Origin: Candidatus Dadabacteria bacterium
Lineage (GTDB): Bacteria; Desulfobacterota_D; UBA1144; Nemesobacterales; Nemesobacteraceae
Assembly: GCA_026709745.1 (NCBI GenBank)
Contig: JAPOSJ010000103.1
Coordinates: 1 to 6,437 of the forward strand
Direction: 5' to 3'
DNA: 6,437 nucleotides
The translations under genes were made by a program, and so were the position numbers. The notes under the pieces were generated by a model. It worked only from the letters and a program-made list of their open reading frames with translations. It ran no database searches and was not told the DNA's origin. Shown here one piece after another: positions 1-6,437 of the stretch; position 1 is the stretch's first letter; each line of letters starts with the position of its first letter.

Positions 1-591
1 TCTTTGCTGAAACCTTCTCAACCCCGGGGTATTCGGAGAACTTACGTTAAGCGTAAAGTAAGAAGCATTGTTGCGAAATCTCCTCGCGACTGCTGCGTAG
101 GCACCGGGTGCGTCCGCATGGCTTACATCCGAGTTCACTCCCAGGTTTATTCCAAGCGGAATGTCAAGACGTCCGTACCGCGAAATATTCAGGAAAACCT
201 CATCCATCCCGGGACTGTTAAGTCCAAGAGAATTGATACAGACTTCGGGAGTTACCATAAACTGCCTGGGCTTCGGGTTGCCTTTCTGGGGCTTCTCCAC
301 AACGGAACCCACTTCAACCCCCGCGAAGCCTATAGCGTAGAGGGCCCGCACCGCCCTGCCCGTCTTGTCCCACCCCGCTCCCACTATGAGCGGATTTTCA
401 AAGGACACTCCTCCTACTGTAACTCCCAGCCTTTCATCACGTATCCTGCTTCCTCCGCTCGAGATAAACTCAAGCAGCCTTAACGTGTGGACCGACACCT
501 CACAGAAGCGCATAAGCTCCTTAACTCGGATGTGCCATGTCTCAGAATCAAGACGGTCAAGAAGCGGCCTTACCAAAGTCTTGTAACTCAT
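1..591 (-). CDS. pyrD: Dihydroorotate dehydrogenase, class 2 (quinone-dependent), 3' end beyond window
   Basis: Partial CDS: 197 codons from ATG at 591, open at the left edge; about 340 residues are usual for the family. It oxidises dihydroorotate to orotate in pyrimidine synthesis, using FMN and passing electrons to membrane quinone. Seen: an N-terminal extension of about 60 residues before the barrel, typical of class 2 enzymes, then GAGWDKTG (residues 71-78, Lys76 at the flavin site), QKGNPKPR (102-109), CINSLGLN (118-125), GINLGVN (147-153) and LNVSSPNTPGLR (181-192). Ser185 sits where class 2 enzymes carry their catalytic serine; class 1 enzymes have cysteine there, which supports class 2. 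Several normally rigid motifs are divergent: GWDK instead of GLDK, NSLGLNSPG instead of NRMGFNNxG, VVEKPQ instead of TPRPQ. The start is supported by AGAGG 9 nt upstream and by a position 4 nt after the stop of the metallopeptidase gene, so it may be cotranscribed with the upstream genes. The substrate-binding C-terminal half is not visible. Confidence 0.93.
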   Translation of the reverse strand, partial: MSYKTLVRPLLDRLDSETWHIRVKELMRFCEVSVHTLRLLEFISSGGSRIRDERLGVTVGGVSFENPLIVGAGWDKTGRAVRALYAIGFAGVEVGSVVEKPQKGNPKPRQFMVTPEVCINSLGLNSPGMDEVFLNISRYGRLDIPLGINLGVNSDVSHADAPGAYAAVARRFRNNASYFTLNVSSPNTPGLRRFQQR

Positions 592-595
592 CGAT

Positions 596-1291
596 TCATA
601 CCTCTAATTGTTTAGAATTCTGCTTAAGCCATTGCCTGCACTCCCTGAAGTCGGGAATAATCCTCTCCACATGACGCCAGTAATCTGGCGAATGGTTATG
701 TTCAAGAAGGTGACACAGTTCATGCACAACTACGTAATCAACAATGCGCTGAGGGGCTATCACTATTCTCCAGTTGTAAGAAATATCGCCCTTGGCTGAA
801 CACGAACCCCATCTGGACTTGTAATTTTTTACAGATACAGAGCGAGGTTTTACCTGCAGGATCTTCGCATACCTGCGGGTTTTTTCCTGAAGCTTCTCCC
901 TAGCGTGTCTTTGATACCATTTTATAAGAAGAGATCTTACCTGTTCTTCTCTTGTTCCCAGAGAACCTGAGACGGTTGCCTCAAGGTATCCTTCTCTGAG
1001 CTTCACCGATGGAGCATCGCCGTTTAGAACTTTTAACCTGTAGTTCTTTCCAAGATAGGAAAAAGTCTCTCCGCTCACAAATTCCCTAGTCCGAGGCGGT
1101 GCTACAAACTCAGTTTCCCTGAGCTTCCGTTTTATCCAAGGAGATTTCTTCTCTATCAGGTCACGGATATAACTATCTGAAAGTTCCTTTGGAACCCTGA
1201 CTTTTATACCTTCTCCGTCAAGGCAAATAGACGCGGACCTTTTACGGTCCGTCCGAATAACTTCAACTGAGAACTCAAACCCATCTATCAT
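596..1291 (-). CDS. YgjP/DUF45-family (COG1451, SprT-like) zinc metallopeptidase
   Basis: 231 residues, the usual length for this family. The C-terminal half carries the family signature: SRWGSCS at 159-165, then HELCH at 190-194 (two zinc-binding histidines and catalytic Glu191) and a third likely ligand His200 in NHSPDYW, giving HExxHx5H. The N-terminal half is rich in basic residues and beta-strand-like, with RKRSASICLDGEGIKVRVP (16-34), the standard opening of the family. There is no signal peptide or membrane segment, so it is probably cytoplasmic. The ATG overlaps the hsdR stop as ATGA (4 nt), which implies translational coupling to the restriction subunit; AAGGTGA precedes it by 7 nt. 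Members of this family often sit beside type I restriction genes, but no substrate is established that I know of. A role in processing or turnover of a restriction subunit is only a hypothesis. The family call is firm; the function is not. Confidence 0.9.
   Translation of the reverse strand: MIDGFEFSVEVIRTDRKRSASICLDGEGIKVRVPKELSDSYIRDLIEKKSPWIKRKLRETEFVAPPRTREFVSGETFSYLGKNYRLKVLNGDAPSVKLREGYLEATVSGSLGTREEQVRSLLIKWYQRHAREKLQEKTRRYAKILQVKPRSVSVKNYKSRWGSCSAKGDISYNWRIVIAPQRIVDYVVVHELCHLLEHNHSPDYWRHVERIIPDFRECRQWLKQNSKQLEV
601..605 (-). promoter_or_regulatory. Ribosome binding site of pyrD
   Basis: The minus strand reads AGAGG, 9 nt before the ATG at 591. It lies inside the last codons of the metallopeptidase gene. 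It decides the start: the other nearby ATG (599) reaches a stop after three codons. Confidence 0.6.
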
Positions 1292-4266
1292 TTGAACTTC
1301 ACCTTCGCAAGTTCCATGAACCGATCAGTAACGGGTTTCACCAGGGATTCTTCAAAATTCTCAATCACAACTCTTTTTATCTCCCGTTTGACTCTTCTCT
1401 GTTCATCCCATTTATCAAAAAAATCTACTATTTGTGTCGCCTTATCAAGCATCCCCACAAGAGATCTGGTGACCTCTTTTACCTTCTTCTTAGTCTGCGC
1501 GTCCATGTCCATCTCCTTACCACTACACGTCATCTCTGCCATCAGGATGTTATAGAAAGGCTGTTCAGTGCTTGTGAGACCAGTTTCTTCTGACTGTTTT
1601 TCACGCTCAGTTTCTATGTTTTCCCTGAAATCAAGAAGAAACTGTACAAGCTCATCCCATTTCTCTTTATGTCTTCTGATTATGTCTTCAAGCCTTTCGG
1701 AGAGTTTCCTGTAGTACTCCGGGTCATCCTCAAGTTTTATCTTTATGTGATGTCTGATCGCGTGTTCTATTTCAGATGCCTTTGAACGGGAGGACTTATG
1801 GATGTTCAGTTTTTCCCTGTAATCCGCCGCGAGAAGGTCAACCGGAGGAATCTTGGGATCAACCCCAGTTGAATAGACATGTTCTTCAATCAATCTGCGT
1901 ACTTTTTCGCCCACGCCCGATATATTCAACTGATCGTCTCTGTAGAGATTCCTTGCCCCCACTGAAATTTTACCCAGAAGTCTTAGATCGTTAAGAAACG
2001 GAGCCGCAGCTGAATCCGGGAGGATGATGTCCATCTGCCTTGAGAATGTATGAAAGTCTGCCTGGAAACTCTGCCGTCTTATTTCATCCCCAAGAGACAT
2101 GACGCATGCTTCAATATCCTTGGGATCAAGACCATCAAAATGTTTCATGACCCGGGTATGGACATTTTTGAGCCTCGGGATTTCTTCTTTAAGTTCGATT
2201 AATGCTCCCGATATGTCTTCAGTCGAGAACATCTCAAGAGCTTCTGTCAGATAATCGGAAAGACCGTAATAGTCGACTATGAAACCCCGGGACTTATTTT
2301 CGCTTGTCCTGTTTACACGAGCTATTGCCTGAAGCAGATTGTGGTCAGTAAGCCTTGTGTCAAGATACATCACCTGCGCTATAGGGGCGTCAAACCCCGT
2401 TAACAGCATATCCTTCACTATGAGAATAGCGAGGTCAGATTCTCCTTCTCCGTACCCAAACGGTTTCTTGAAATCTTCAATCTGCTTTTTGTGTCTGTGT
2501 TGGTTTGTGTGTTCCCAGAATTGTTTTCCGTCATTGTGATCAGCCGAGATTATGACTGCAGAGCGAGGCGCTTCCAGCTTATCAAGCTGTTCCTTATATG
2601 TGATTGCCGCGTTTCGTGATGAAGTGACTATCATTGCCTTAAAACCATTTGGCTGGATATGCTCTTTGTAGTGCTTTATTATGTCTATGCATACCCTTCT
2701 TATGCGCATGGGCGCTTCCAATACGGCCTTGTCCGTTCCGAACTTTTTCTTTATCTCTTCTCTTTCTTCAGGGCTTCGATCTTCAAAATATGCATCAAAA
2801 AGACCGTCAAGAGAGTCTCCAGTTACTTTCACTGCTGGCTCGCGGCCCTCATAGAGAATCTGTACTGTTGCCCCATCTCTTACCGCCTCTTCAATTGTGT
2901 AGGTATCTATGTAGGATCCGAATGTGCTGGTGGTCTTCTGAGACCTTATTAACGGGGTTCCGGTAAATGCGATACGGCATGCGTTGGGTAGCGCTGTGTT
3001 GATCGCTACGCCAAGCGAGCCGTAATGGGTGCGGTGTGCTTCATCAGCGAGAATGATGATTTTCTCTGATTTGTTAAGAACAGGAAACTTTAATTCATCC
3101 ATTTCTTCCTGGAACTTCTGAACCGTTGCTGTAACGATGTCCGAAGAATCTTTTGAAAGCAGTTCCTTCAGGTGATTTATAGAGTCTGCCTGGTGAACAG
3201 TCTCGTTCTGGGCGTTTCTGAAGATTGCAGTCAACTGGTTATCAAGCTGGATCCTGTCGGTAAGGAAAACCATCTTGCAGTCCCGAAGTTCCGGCTCTCT
3301 TCGTATCTTGAGCGTTAGAAACATCATCGTAAGGGATTTGCCTGATCCCTGAGTGTGCCAGATGACTCCGCCTTTTTCCTTGCTGCTCTCTCCGATCTTT
3401 ATACGTTTGATTGTTCTGTGCACGGCGCGGAACTGCTGATACCGGGCAATCTTTTTCAAAGTACGGCCACCTGAGGGTTCAAACACTGTGAAGTTCTGCA
3501 GGATGTCGAGGAAATTCTTTTTACTGAACAGTCCCGCTATCAGTATTTCCTGAGAGTTCGGTTCTGATCCGACCTGCTCTTTTGTCAGAGGGTAAGGGTC
3601 TTTCCACTCAAGGAAATGTTCTGCGTGAGAAGTTATCGTTCCGATCCGCGCTTTGTCCCTATGGGTGGATACCATCATCAGATTATAGTGAAAAAGTATC
3701 TCTGCGCCTTCATCATCTGAAGGGTTTCTTCTGTTTGCGTATCGAAGCAGCTGGCCGATCCCTTCCTGCATGGGATCGGTTGTATAAGGCGATTTGCATT
3801 CAATCACTGCCATAGGAATGCCGTTTACGAACAGGACTATATCGGGGATTATGGACTGATTAATGCCTTTGACTTTGAACTGATTCGTGCAGAGAAACTT
3901 GTTGTTTTCTATGTTTTTAAAGTCAATTATGTGAACAGTCTGGCCCTTGTTTCCCCTCCCCAGATTCTGCATTACTGAAACGCATTGATTTATTGAATTC
4001 CAGACAGACCGGTTTGCTTCAATAAGGTTTGGATAAATTGACTTTGTAAGGTCGCGGACTACTCTTCGGAGATTGTCTTCGCTTATCCAGGGGTTTATTC
4101 TGCAGATACTTTCCCTAAGCCGCTTTTCAAGAACCACATCCTTTAAGGATAAGCGTTCATCTGATTCTTCAGGTGAGAGGTTAGCTCCTTCAATATATGA
4201 CCACCCAAGGGACTTCAGTTGTTTCAGTGCTGGGAGCTCTACTTTGTCAAATTCGTCGGATGCCAT
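1288..4266 (-). CDS. hsdR: Type I restriction enzyme, R (endonuclease/translocase) subunit
   Basis: 992 residues, full length for HsdR. It forms the motor and nuclease of the type I complex: when HsdS finds an unmethylated site, HsdR pumps DNA using ATP and cuts at a distance. Domains in order: an N-terminal PD-(D/E)xK nuclease with Asp142 (IIPDIVLF) and Glu156-x-Lys158 (AVIECKS); an SF2 helicase with Walker A HTQGSGKS (304-311), DEAH (408-411), FTGTP (434-438), MIVTSSR (545-551), VKDMLLTGFDAP (617-628) and QAIARVNR (646-653); then a helical, charged C-terminal region (about 690-992) of the kind that docks on the methyltransferase core. All catalytic residues I can check are present, so the subunit looks functional. 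The ATG overlaps the hsdS stop by one base (TGATG) with AAAGGT upstream; the stop overlaps the next gene by 4 nt. No frameshift was seen. Confidence 0.97.
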   Translation of the reverse strand: MASDEFDKVELPALKQLKSLGWSYIEGANLSPEESDERLSLKDVVLEKRLRESICRINPWISEDNLRRVVRDLTKSIYPNLIEANRSVWNSINQCVSVMQNLGRGNKGQTVHIIDFKNIENNKFLCTNQFKVKGINQSIIPDIVLFVNGIPMAVIECKSPYTTDPMQEGIGQLLRYANRRNPSDDEGAEILFHYNLMMVSTHRDKARIGTITSHAEHFLEWKDPYPLTKEQVGSEPNSQEILIAGLFSKKNFLDILQNFTVFEPSGGRTLKKIARYQQFRAVHRTIKRIKIGESSKEKGGVIWHTQGSGKSLTMMFLTLKIRREPELRDCKMVFLTDRIQLDNQLTAIFRNAQNETVHQADSINHLKELLSKDSSDIVTATVQKFQEEMDELKFPVLNKSEKIIILADEAHRTHYGSLGVAINTALPNACRIAFTGTPLIRSQKTTSTFGSYIDTYTIEEAVRDGATVQILYEGREPAVKVTGDSLDGLFDAYFEDRSPEEREEIKKKFGTDKAVLEAPMRIRRVCIDIIKHYKEHIQPNGFKAMIVTSSRNAAITYKEQLDKLEAPRSAVIISADHNDGKQFWEHTNQHRHKKQIEDFKKPFGYGEGESDLAILIVKDMLLTGFDAPIAQVMYLDTRLTDHNLLQAIARVNRTSENKSRGFIVDYYGLSDYLTEALEMFSTEDISGALIELKEEIPRLKNVHTRVMKHFDGLDPKDIEACVMSLGDEIRRQSFQADFHTFSRQMDIILPDSAAAPFLNDLRLLGKISVGARNLYRDDQLNISGVGEKVRRLIEEHVYSTGVDPKIPPVDLLAADYREKLNIHKSSRSKASEIEHAIRHHIKIKLEDDPEYYRKLSERLEDIIRRHKEKWDELVQFLLDFRENIETEREKQSEETGLTSTEQPFYNILMAEMTCSGKEMDMDAQTKKKVKEVTRSLVGMLDKATQIVDFFDKWDEQRRVKREIKRVVIENFEESLVKPVTDRFMELAKVKFK
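1299..1305 (-). promoter_or_regulatory. Ribosome binding site of the metallopeptidase gene
   Basis: AAGGTGA on the minus strand, 7 nt before the ATG at 1291, lies inside the last codons of hsdR. It supports the overlapping start. Confidence 0.55.
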
Positions 4267-5522
4267 CAGTTTACCTTTACTCTTACTTTGCCCGTCAGCA
4301 GATCCTGCATCAGAGATTTTTTGAGGGACTTTGTCTTCTGGAGTTTGCGTTGCTTTTCTTCGATGTTTTTATCTATGGAGGTGAGGATTGAGGCGATTTT
4401 TTTTTGCTCATGGAGCGGGGGAACACTTACCGGAATAGACTTCATCTGTTTTTGATTTACCGATGGAACTGCACCGCTTTGAACAATGGTTTTCAAATCA
4501 ATTGTTTGGAGAAGGTAAAACAGAAAGTCATGGTTACAATGTGATGGAATCGCAGCCATCATATTGTTATCAATTGCAGTTTCTCTAATAAGTTGTCTTC
4601 TGTTGTTCAGTAGTAATGCTGCTCCTACTTTTGCAAATACAGTTGATTGTGCAGGAAATATTTTTATCTTTGCTTCTTTACGAACTTCATTGCTAATCCA
4701 GTTATTAGATTTATATAAAAATTTTTCATTGCCAGCAAGATTCATATCGCTTACTTTAGCAAAAGGGTAAACACCTTGAGTTTTACCTTGATAAATTTCT
4801 TTAAATGCACTACCACCGGAAAACTGTGATATGCTTCCCATGTTTTTTGCGAGCCAGCTCTTTGGAATTCTCCCCAGTTTGCTGTCTTTAAACTCCGTGT
4901 GACCTATGCCCTTGGTCAGCAGCTCGTTCATGACCGCTTTTTTCAGGTCTCGGAGTTTTTCTATATGCTTCTGAGTCTTTTCTATTACCTCATCTACTGA
5001 GGTGAGAATAGAGGCGATTTTCTTCTGCTCTGAGAGAGGGGGAAGTGTAACAAATAACTCTTGGACTCTTTTAGTATCTAGGTGAAGGACAGTTGAACCA
5101 GCAGAAAAATTGACCATGAATCTCTTGATTCTGTGGGTCATGATAAGATAATAGAGAAATTTACTATCTGCTTTATCAGGATCTGTTATCAGCCGAGAAA
5201 GATCCATTGAATAAAGTGATTTATCTGCAAAACCTTCAAAATAAAGAGGACTACCTACAACATCTCCGTCTCGTGTTAAATCAGTATTTGCAAAGAGTAT
5301 GTCTCCAACACTTAATATGTGGTGTTCTTTAAAATCTCCACCATAAAACTTCAAACCCTCTGGAGAATATCCCCCACTTTTAGATACGCTTTTAAGTGTA
5401 AGAAAAGGCAATCCGTTTGATTCATCAGTATAATCTTCAGATTTATAGGTAAGACCTTTCATTTGCACTGATACATTTTTAAGTCTAAGTTTTTTCCATC
5501 CCCCTGGAACTAGCTCACTCAT
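4266..5522 (-). CDS. hsdS: Type I restriction-modification specificity subunit S
   Basis: 418 residues, the normal two-domain size. It gives the complex its bipartite DNA target. Layout: target-recognition domain 1 (about 1-160), a central conserved helical spacer (about 161-222, starting PPLSEQKKIASILTS and ending GRIPKSW), recognition domain 2 (about 223-367), and a distal conserved helix (about 368-412, starting PPLHEQKKIASILTS and ending LLTGKVRV). The two helices are internal repeats that form the antiparallel coiled coil where HsdM binds. The start has AAGGA 8 nt upstream and overlaps the hsdM stop by 8 nt. Both recognition domains are about 35-36% GC by hand count, against about 45% in the spacer between them, which suggests domain exchange. 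An A9 run lies in the distal repeat. The recognition sequence cannot be read from the protein. Confidence 0.96.
   Translation of the reverse strand: MSELVPGGWKKLRLKNVSVQMKGLTYKSEDYTDESNGLPFLTLKSVSKSGGYSPEGLKFYGGDFKEHHILSVGDILFANTDLTRDGDVVGSPLYFEGFADKSLYSMDLSRLITDPDKADSKFLYYLIMTHRIKRFMVNFSAGSTVLHLDTKRVQELFVTLPPLSEQKKIASILTSVDEVIEKTQKHIEKLRDLKKAVMNELLTKGIGHTEFKDSKLGRIPKSWLAKNMGSISQFSGGSAFKEIYQGKTQGVYPFAKVSDMNLAGNEKFLYKSNNWISNEVRKEAKIKIFPAQSTVFAKVGAALLLNNRRQLIRETAIDNNMMAAIPSHCNHDFLFYLLQTIDLKTIVQSGAVPSVNQKQMKSIPVSVPPLHEQKKIASILTSIDKNIEEKQRKLQKTKSLKKSLMQDLLTGKVRVKVN
4273..4278 (-). promoter_or_regulatory. Ribosome binding site of hsdR
   Basis: AAAGGT on the minus strand, within the final codons of hsdS and 6-7 nt ahead of the hsdR ATG at 4266. 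Together with the TGATG stop-start overlap it supports this start and coupled translation. Confidence 0.55.
4371..4423 (-). repeat. Direct repeat in hsdS, distal copy
   Basis: This 53-bp stretch matches 4992-5044 at 43 of 53 positions without gaps. It encodes the PPLHEQKKIASILTSID start of the distal conserved region and, with the other copy, brackets the second recognition domain. The duplication is normal for the HsdS family, but the nucleotide identity could support recombination. Confidence 0.8.
4397..4405 (-). repeat. Homopolymer A9 (coding strand) in hsdS
   Basis: Nine T on the plus strand, read as CAA AAA AAA ATC (QKKI, residues 373-376). The paralogous copy in the central spacer reads CAG AAG AAA ATC for the same residues, so the uninterrupted tract is not demanded by the protein. 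Gain of one A gives a stop 8 codons after the tract, and loss of one A gives a stop after 7-8 codons; either would remove the distal conserved helix. Confidence 0.7.
4992..5044 (-). repeat. Direct repeat in hsdS, central copy
   Basis: Partner of 4371-4423 (43 of 53 matches). It encodes PPLSEQKKIASILTSVD at the start of the central spacer. The 621-bp offset between copies is a multiple of three, so a crossover between them would delete one recognition domain in frame. Confidence 0.8.
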
Positions 5523-6437
5523 AACCTAGTTCCTTGAGGTAATCCCACATCAATTCTTCAGACTGTTTTACCTGTGCATCAATTTCATGCAGAGAAAGTT
5601 TGTACTTGTCCCACCAGTGTTCAAACTGATTGATGACAGACTGGTCAGTGTCGTACAGGAAGTCTCGTATCTGCTCTTTGGATTCTACCTCAGGTCTGAA
5701 GTCGTAATACTCCTTATCTCGCCTGACAAAAACCGAAGAGACATCCATACCCTGCAAGGTTTCCTGAATATATTCATCCTCAACTTCAGATACTGGTACC
5801 CCCCCCTCTAGAATCGCACGTACGTCAAACGGTTCTGGCGGCGGCGAAGTATCAGCGTATCTTCGGATATTCAGGTTGTAGTCGTTTTCACGGATTTCAT
5901 CCATGTGCACAACTCTTGAATATCTTTTCTCGTCAACAAAAGAATCATAGACGCTTAGAACGTGCTGTATATCCTGTCCCCGAAGTCTGTTCTGATTTTT
6001 CCCTCCCTGATATTCAAGTTCCCCGTTTATGAAAATAACCTTACCTTTGCGCTCAGAGGGCTTATTTCTGTTTATAATCAAAAGAGCTGCAGGTATGCCC
6101 GTGCCATAGAACAGTGCCTTGGGAAGTCCAATTACTGCTTCAAGCAGGTCATCTTCAAGAATGCCCTTGCGGATATTTTTCTCACTTGAACCCCTGAACA
6201 GAACGCCATGGGGGACAACTACTCCCATTTTCCCTTCCGCATTCAGGGAGGCAATCATGTGCTGAATGAACGCAAGATCTCCCGCGTCTTTCGGCGGCGT
6301 ACCATATGGATAACGACCATAAGGATCATTATCGGCAACATCCTTGCCCCATTTCTTAAGAGAAAAAGGTGGATTCGCAATCACACGGTCAAAGACCATC
6401 AGTTCCCCACCAGAGGTATGCTGCGGGTCCCTCAATG
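5515..6437 (-). CDS. hsdM: Type I DNA methyltransferase (N6-adenine), M subunit, 5' end beyond window
   Basis: Partial CDS: the last 307 or so residues, with the frame open through the right edge. The TTG at 6435 is an internal leucine (the expected family context is D-T-L-R-D-P), not a start. HsdM transfers methyl from S-adenosylmethionine to adenine within the site chosen by HsdS; two copies join one HsdS. Seen (numbering from that leucine): NPPF (21-24), the catalytic motif of N6-adenine methyltransferases, VVVPHGVLFRGS (72-83), IGLPKALFYGTGIPAALLI (102-120), and YNLNIRRY (186-193). The N-terminal domain and the SAM-binding glycine motif lie outside the window. After NLNIRRY there is a region of about 110 residues (PEPFDVRAILEGG onward), longer than the short coiled-coil end of E. 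coli HsdM and in my recollection typical of one HsdM subfamily. It ends in LKELGYE, a usual HsdM tail. A G8 run lies at residues 210-213. Confidence 0.95.
   Translation of the reverse strand, partial: LRDPQHTSGGELMVFDRVIANPPFSLKKWGKDVADNDPYGRYPYGTPPKDAGDLAFIQHMIASLNAEGKMGVVVPHGVLFRGSSEKNIRKGILEDDLLEAVIGLPKALFYGTGIPAALLIINRNKPSERKGKVIFINGELEYQGGKNQNRLRGQDIQHVLSVYDSFVDEKRYSRVVHMDEIRENDYNLNIRRYADTSPPPEPFDVRAILEGGVPVSEVEDEYIQETLQGMDVSSVFVRRDKEYYDFRPEVESKEQIRDFLYDTDQSVINQFEHWWDKYKLSLHEIDAQVKQSEELMWDYLKELGYE
5531..5535 (-). promoter_or_regulatory. Ribosome binding site of hsdS
   Basis: AAGGA on the minus strand, 8 nt before the ATG at 5522 and inside the last codons of hsdM. It fixes the overlapping start. 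Confidence 0.6.
5799..5806 (-). repeat. Homopolymer G8 (coding strand) in hsdM
   Basis: Eight C on the plus strand, read as GAG GGG GGG GTA (EGGV, residues 210-213 of the visible part). Gain of one G leads to TGA five codons later (GTSI then stop); loss of one G gives a TAG after roughly 30 codons. In either case about 95 C-terminal residues would be lost while the methyltransferase fold before it stays intact. Confidence 0.7.

Noticed and set aside
4..483. A 159-codon open frame on the plus strand, with another at 365-586
   Set aside because: Both lie antisense to the clearly recognisable pyrD reading frame. Their translations show no family features and are rich in Arg, Pro and Ser, as expected from a shadow frame.
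2649..2966. Plus-strand open frames of about 100 codons, with hydrophobic stretches, inside hsdR
   Set aside because: They are antisense to the conserved helicase region. The Leu/Phe-rich look comes from the complement of Lys/Glu-rich coding sequence; there is no ribosome site or motif.
3755..3779. Perfect 8-bp inverted repeat CCGATCCC/GGGATCGG with a 9-nt spacer
   Set aside because: It lies within conserved hsdR coding sequence (DPMQEGIGQ). One such short hairpin is expected by chance in a window of this size, and no U-run follows it.
6433..6435. TTG as a possible start of hsdM
   Set aside because: The frame stays open to the window edge, and the residues around it match an internal part of HsdM just before NPPF. 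The methyltransferase N-terminus must lie further upstream.
1..6437. A previously undescribed defence system, CRISPR array, tRNA, insertion sequence or attachment site
   Set aside because: All sequence is accounted for by five recognisable genes with overlaps or a 4-nt gap. I see no repeat array, terminal inverted repeats, transposase or RNA gene, and promoters or terminators would have to lie outside the window or inside genes.

Overview
The window is bacterial chromosomal DNA (or a bacterial contig) of moderate GC. It is read entirely on the minus strand, right to left, as one tightly packed run of five genes: hsdM (5' part cut by the right edge), hsdS, hsdR, a YgjP/DUF45 zinc metallopeptidase, and pyrD (3' part cut by the left edge). 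Shine-Dalgarno-like sequences precede all four visible starts, and the PyrD is of the membrane-linked class 2 type. Both fit a bacterium, but I cannot name a lineage.

Region by region: 6437-5515 holds the C-terminal part of a type I DNA methyltransferase subunit (NPPF motif). 5522-4266 is a two-domain specificity subunit. 4266-1288 is a full-length restriction/translocation subunit with an intact nuclease motif and SF2 helicase motifs. 1291-596 is a small metallopeptidase with HELCH and SRWGSC motifs. 591-1 is the first 197 codons of a quinone-type dihydroorotate dehydrogenase. Neighbouring genes overlap by 8, 1 and 4 nt, and the last junction has a 4-nt gap. There is no non-coding stretch above a few bases and no room for an internal terminator.

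Working together: HsdS supplies DNA recognition, HsdM methylates, and HsdR translocates and cleaves, forming a classical type I restriction-modification system that looks intact where visible. The YgjP-like protein is a recurrent but functionally unexplained neighbour of hsdR. PyrD is pyrimidine-biosynthesis housekeeping and marks where the defence genes abut core metabolism.

The points most worth a second look are two long homopolymers inside coding sequence (A9 in hsdS, G8 in hsdM) where a one-base slip would end the protein early, a degenerate direct repeat flanking the second target-recognition domain, a sharp AT-rich composition of both recognition domains against the rest of the operon, and the packing of the peptidase and pyrD behind hsdR. 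I see no evidence for an entirely new defence system; the type I system is a known kind.
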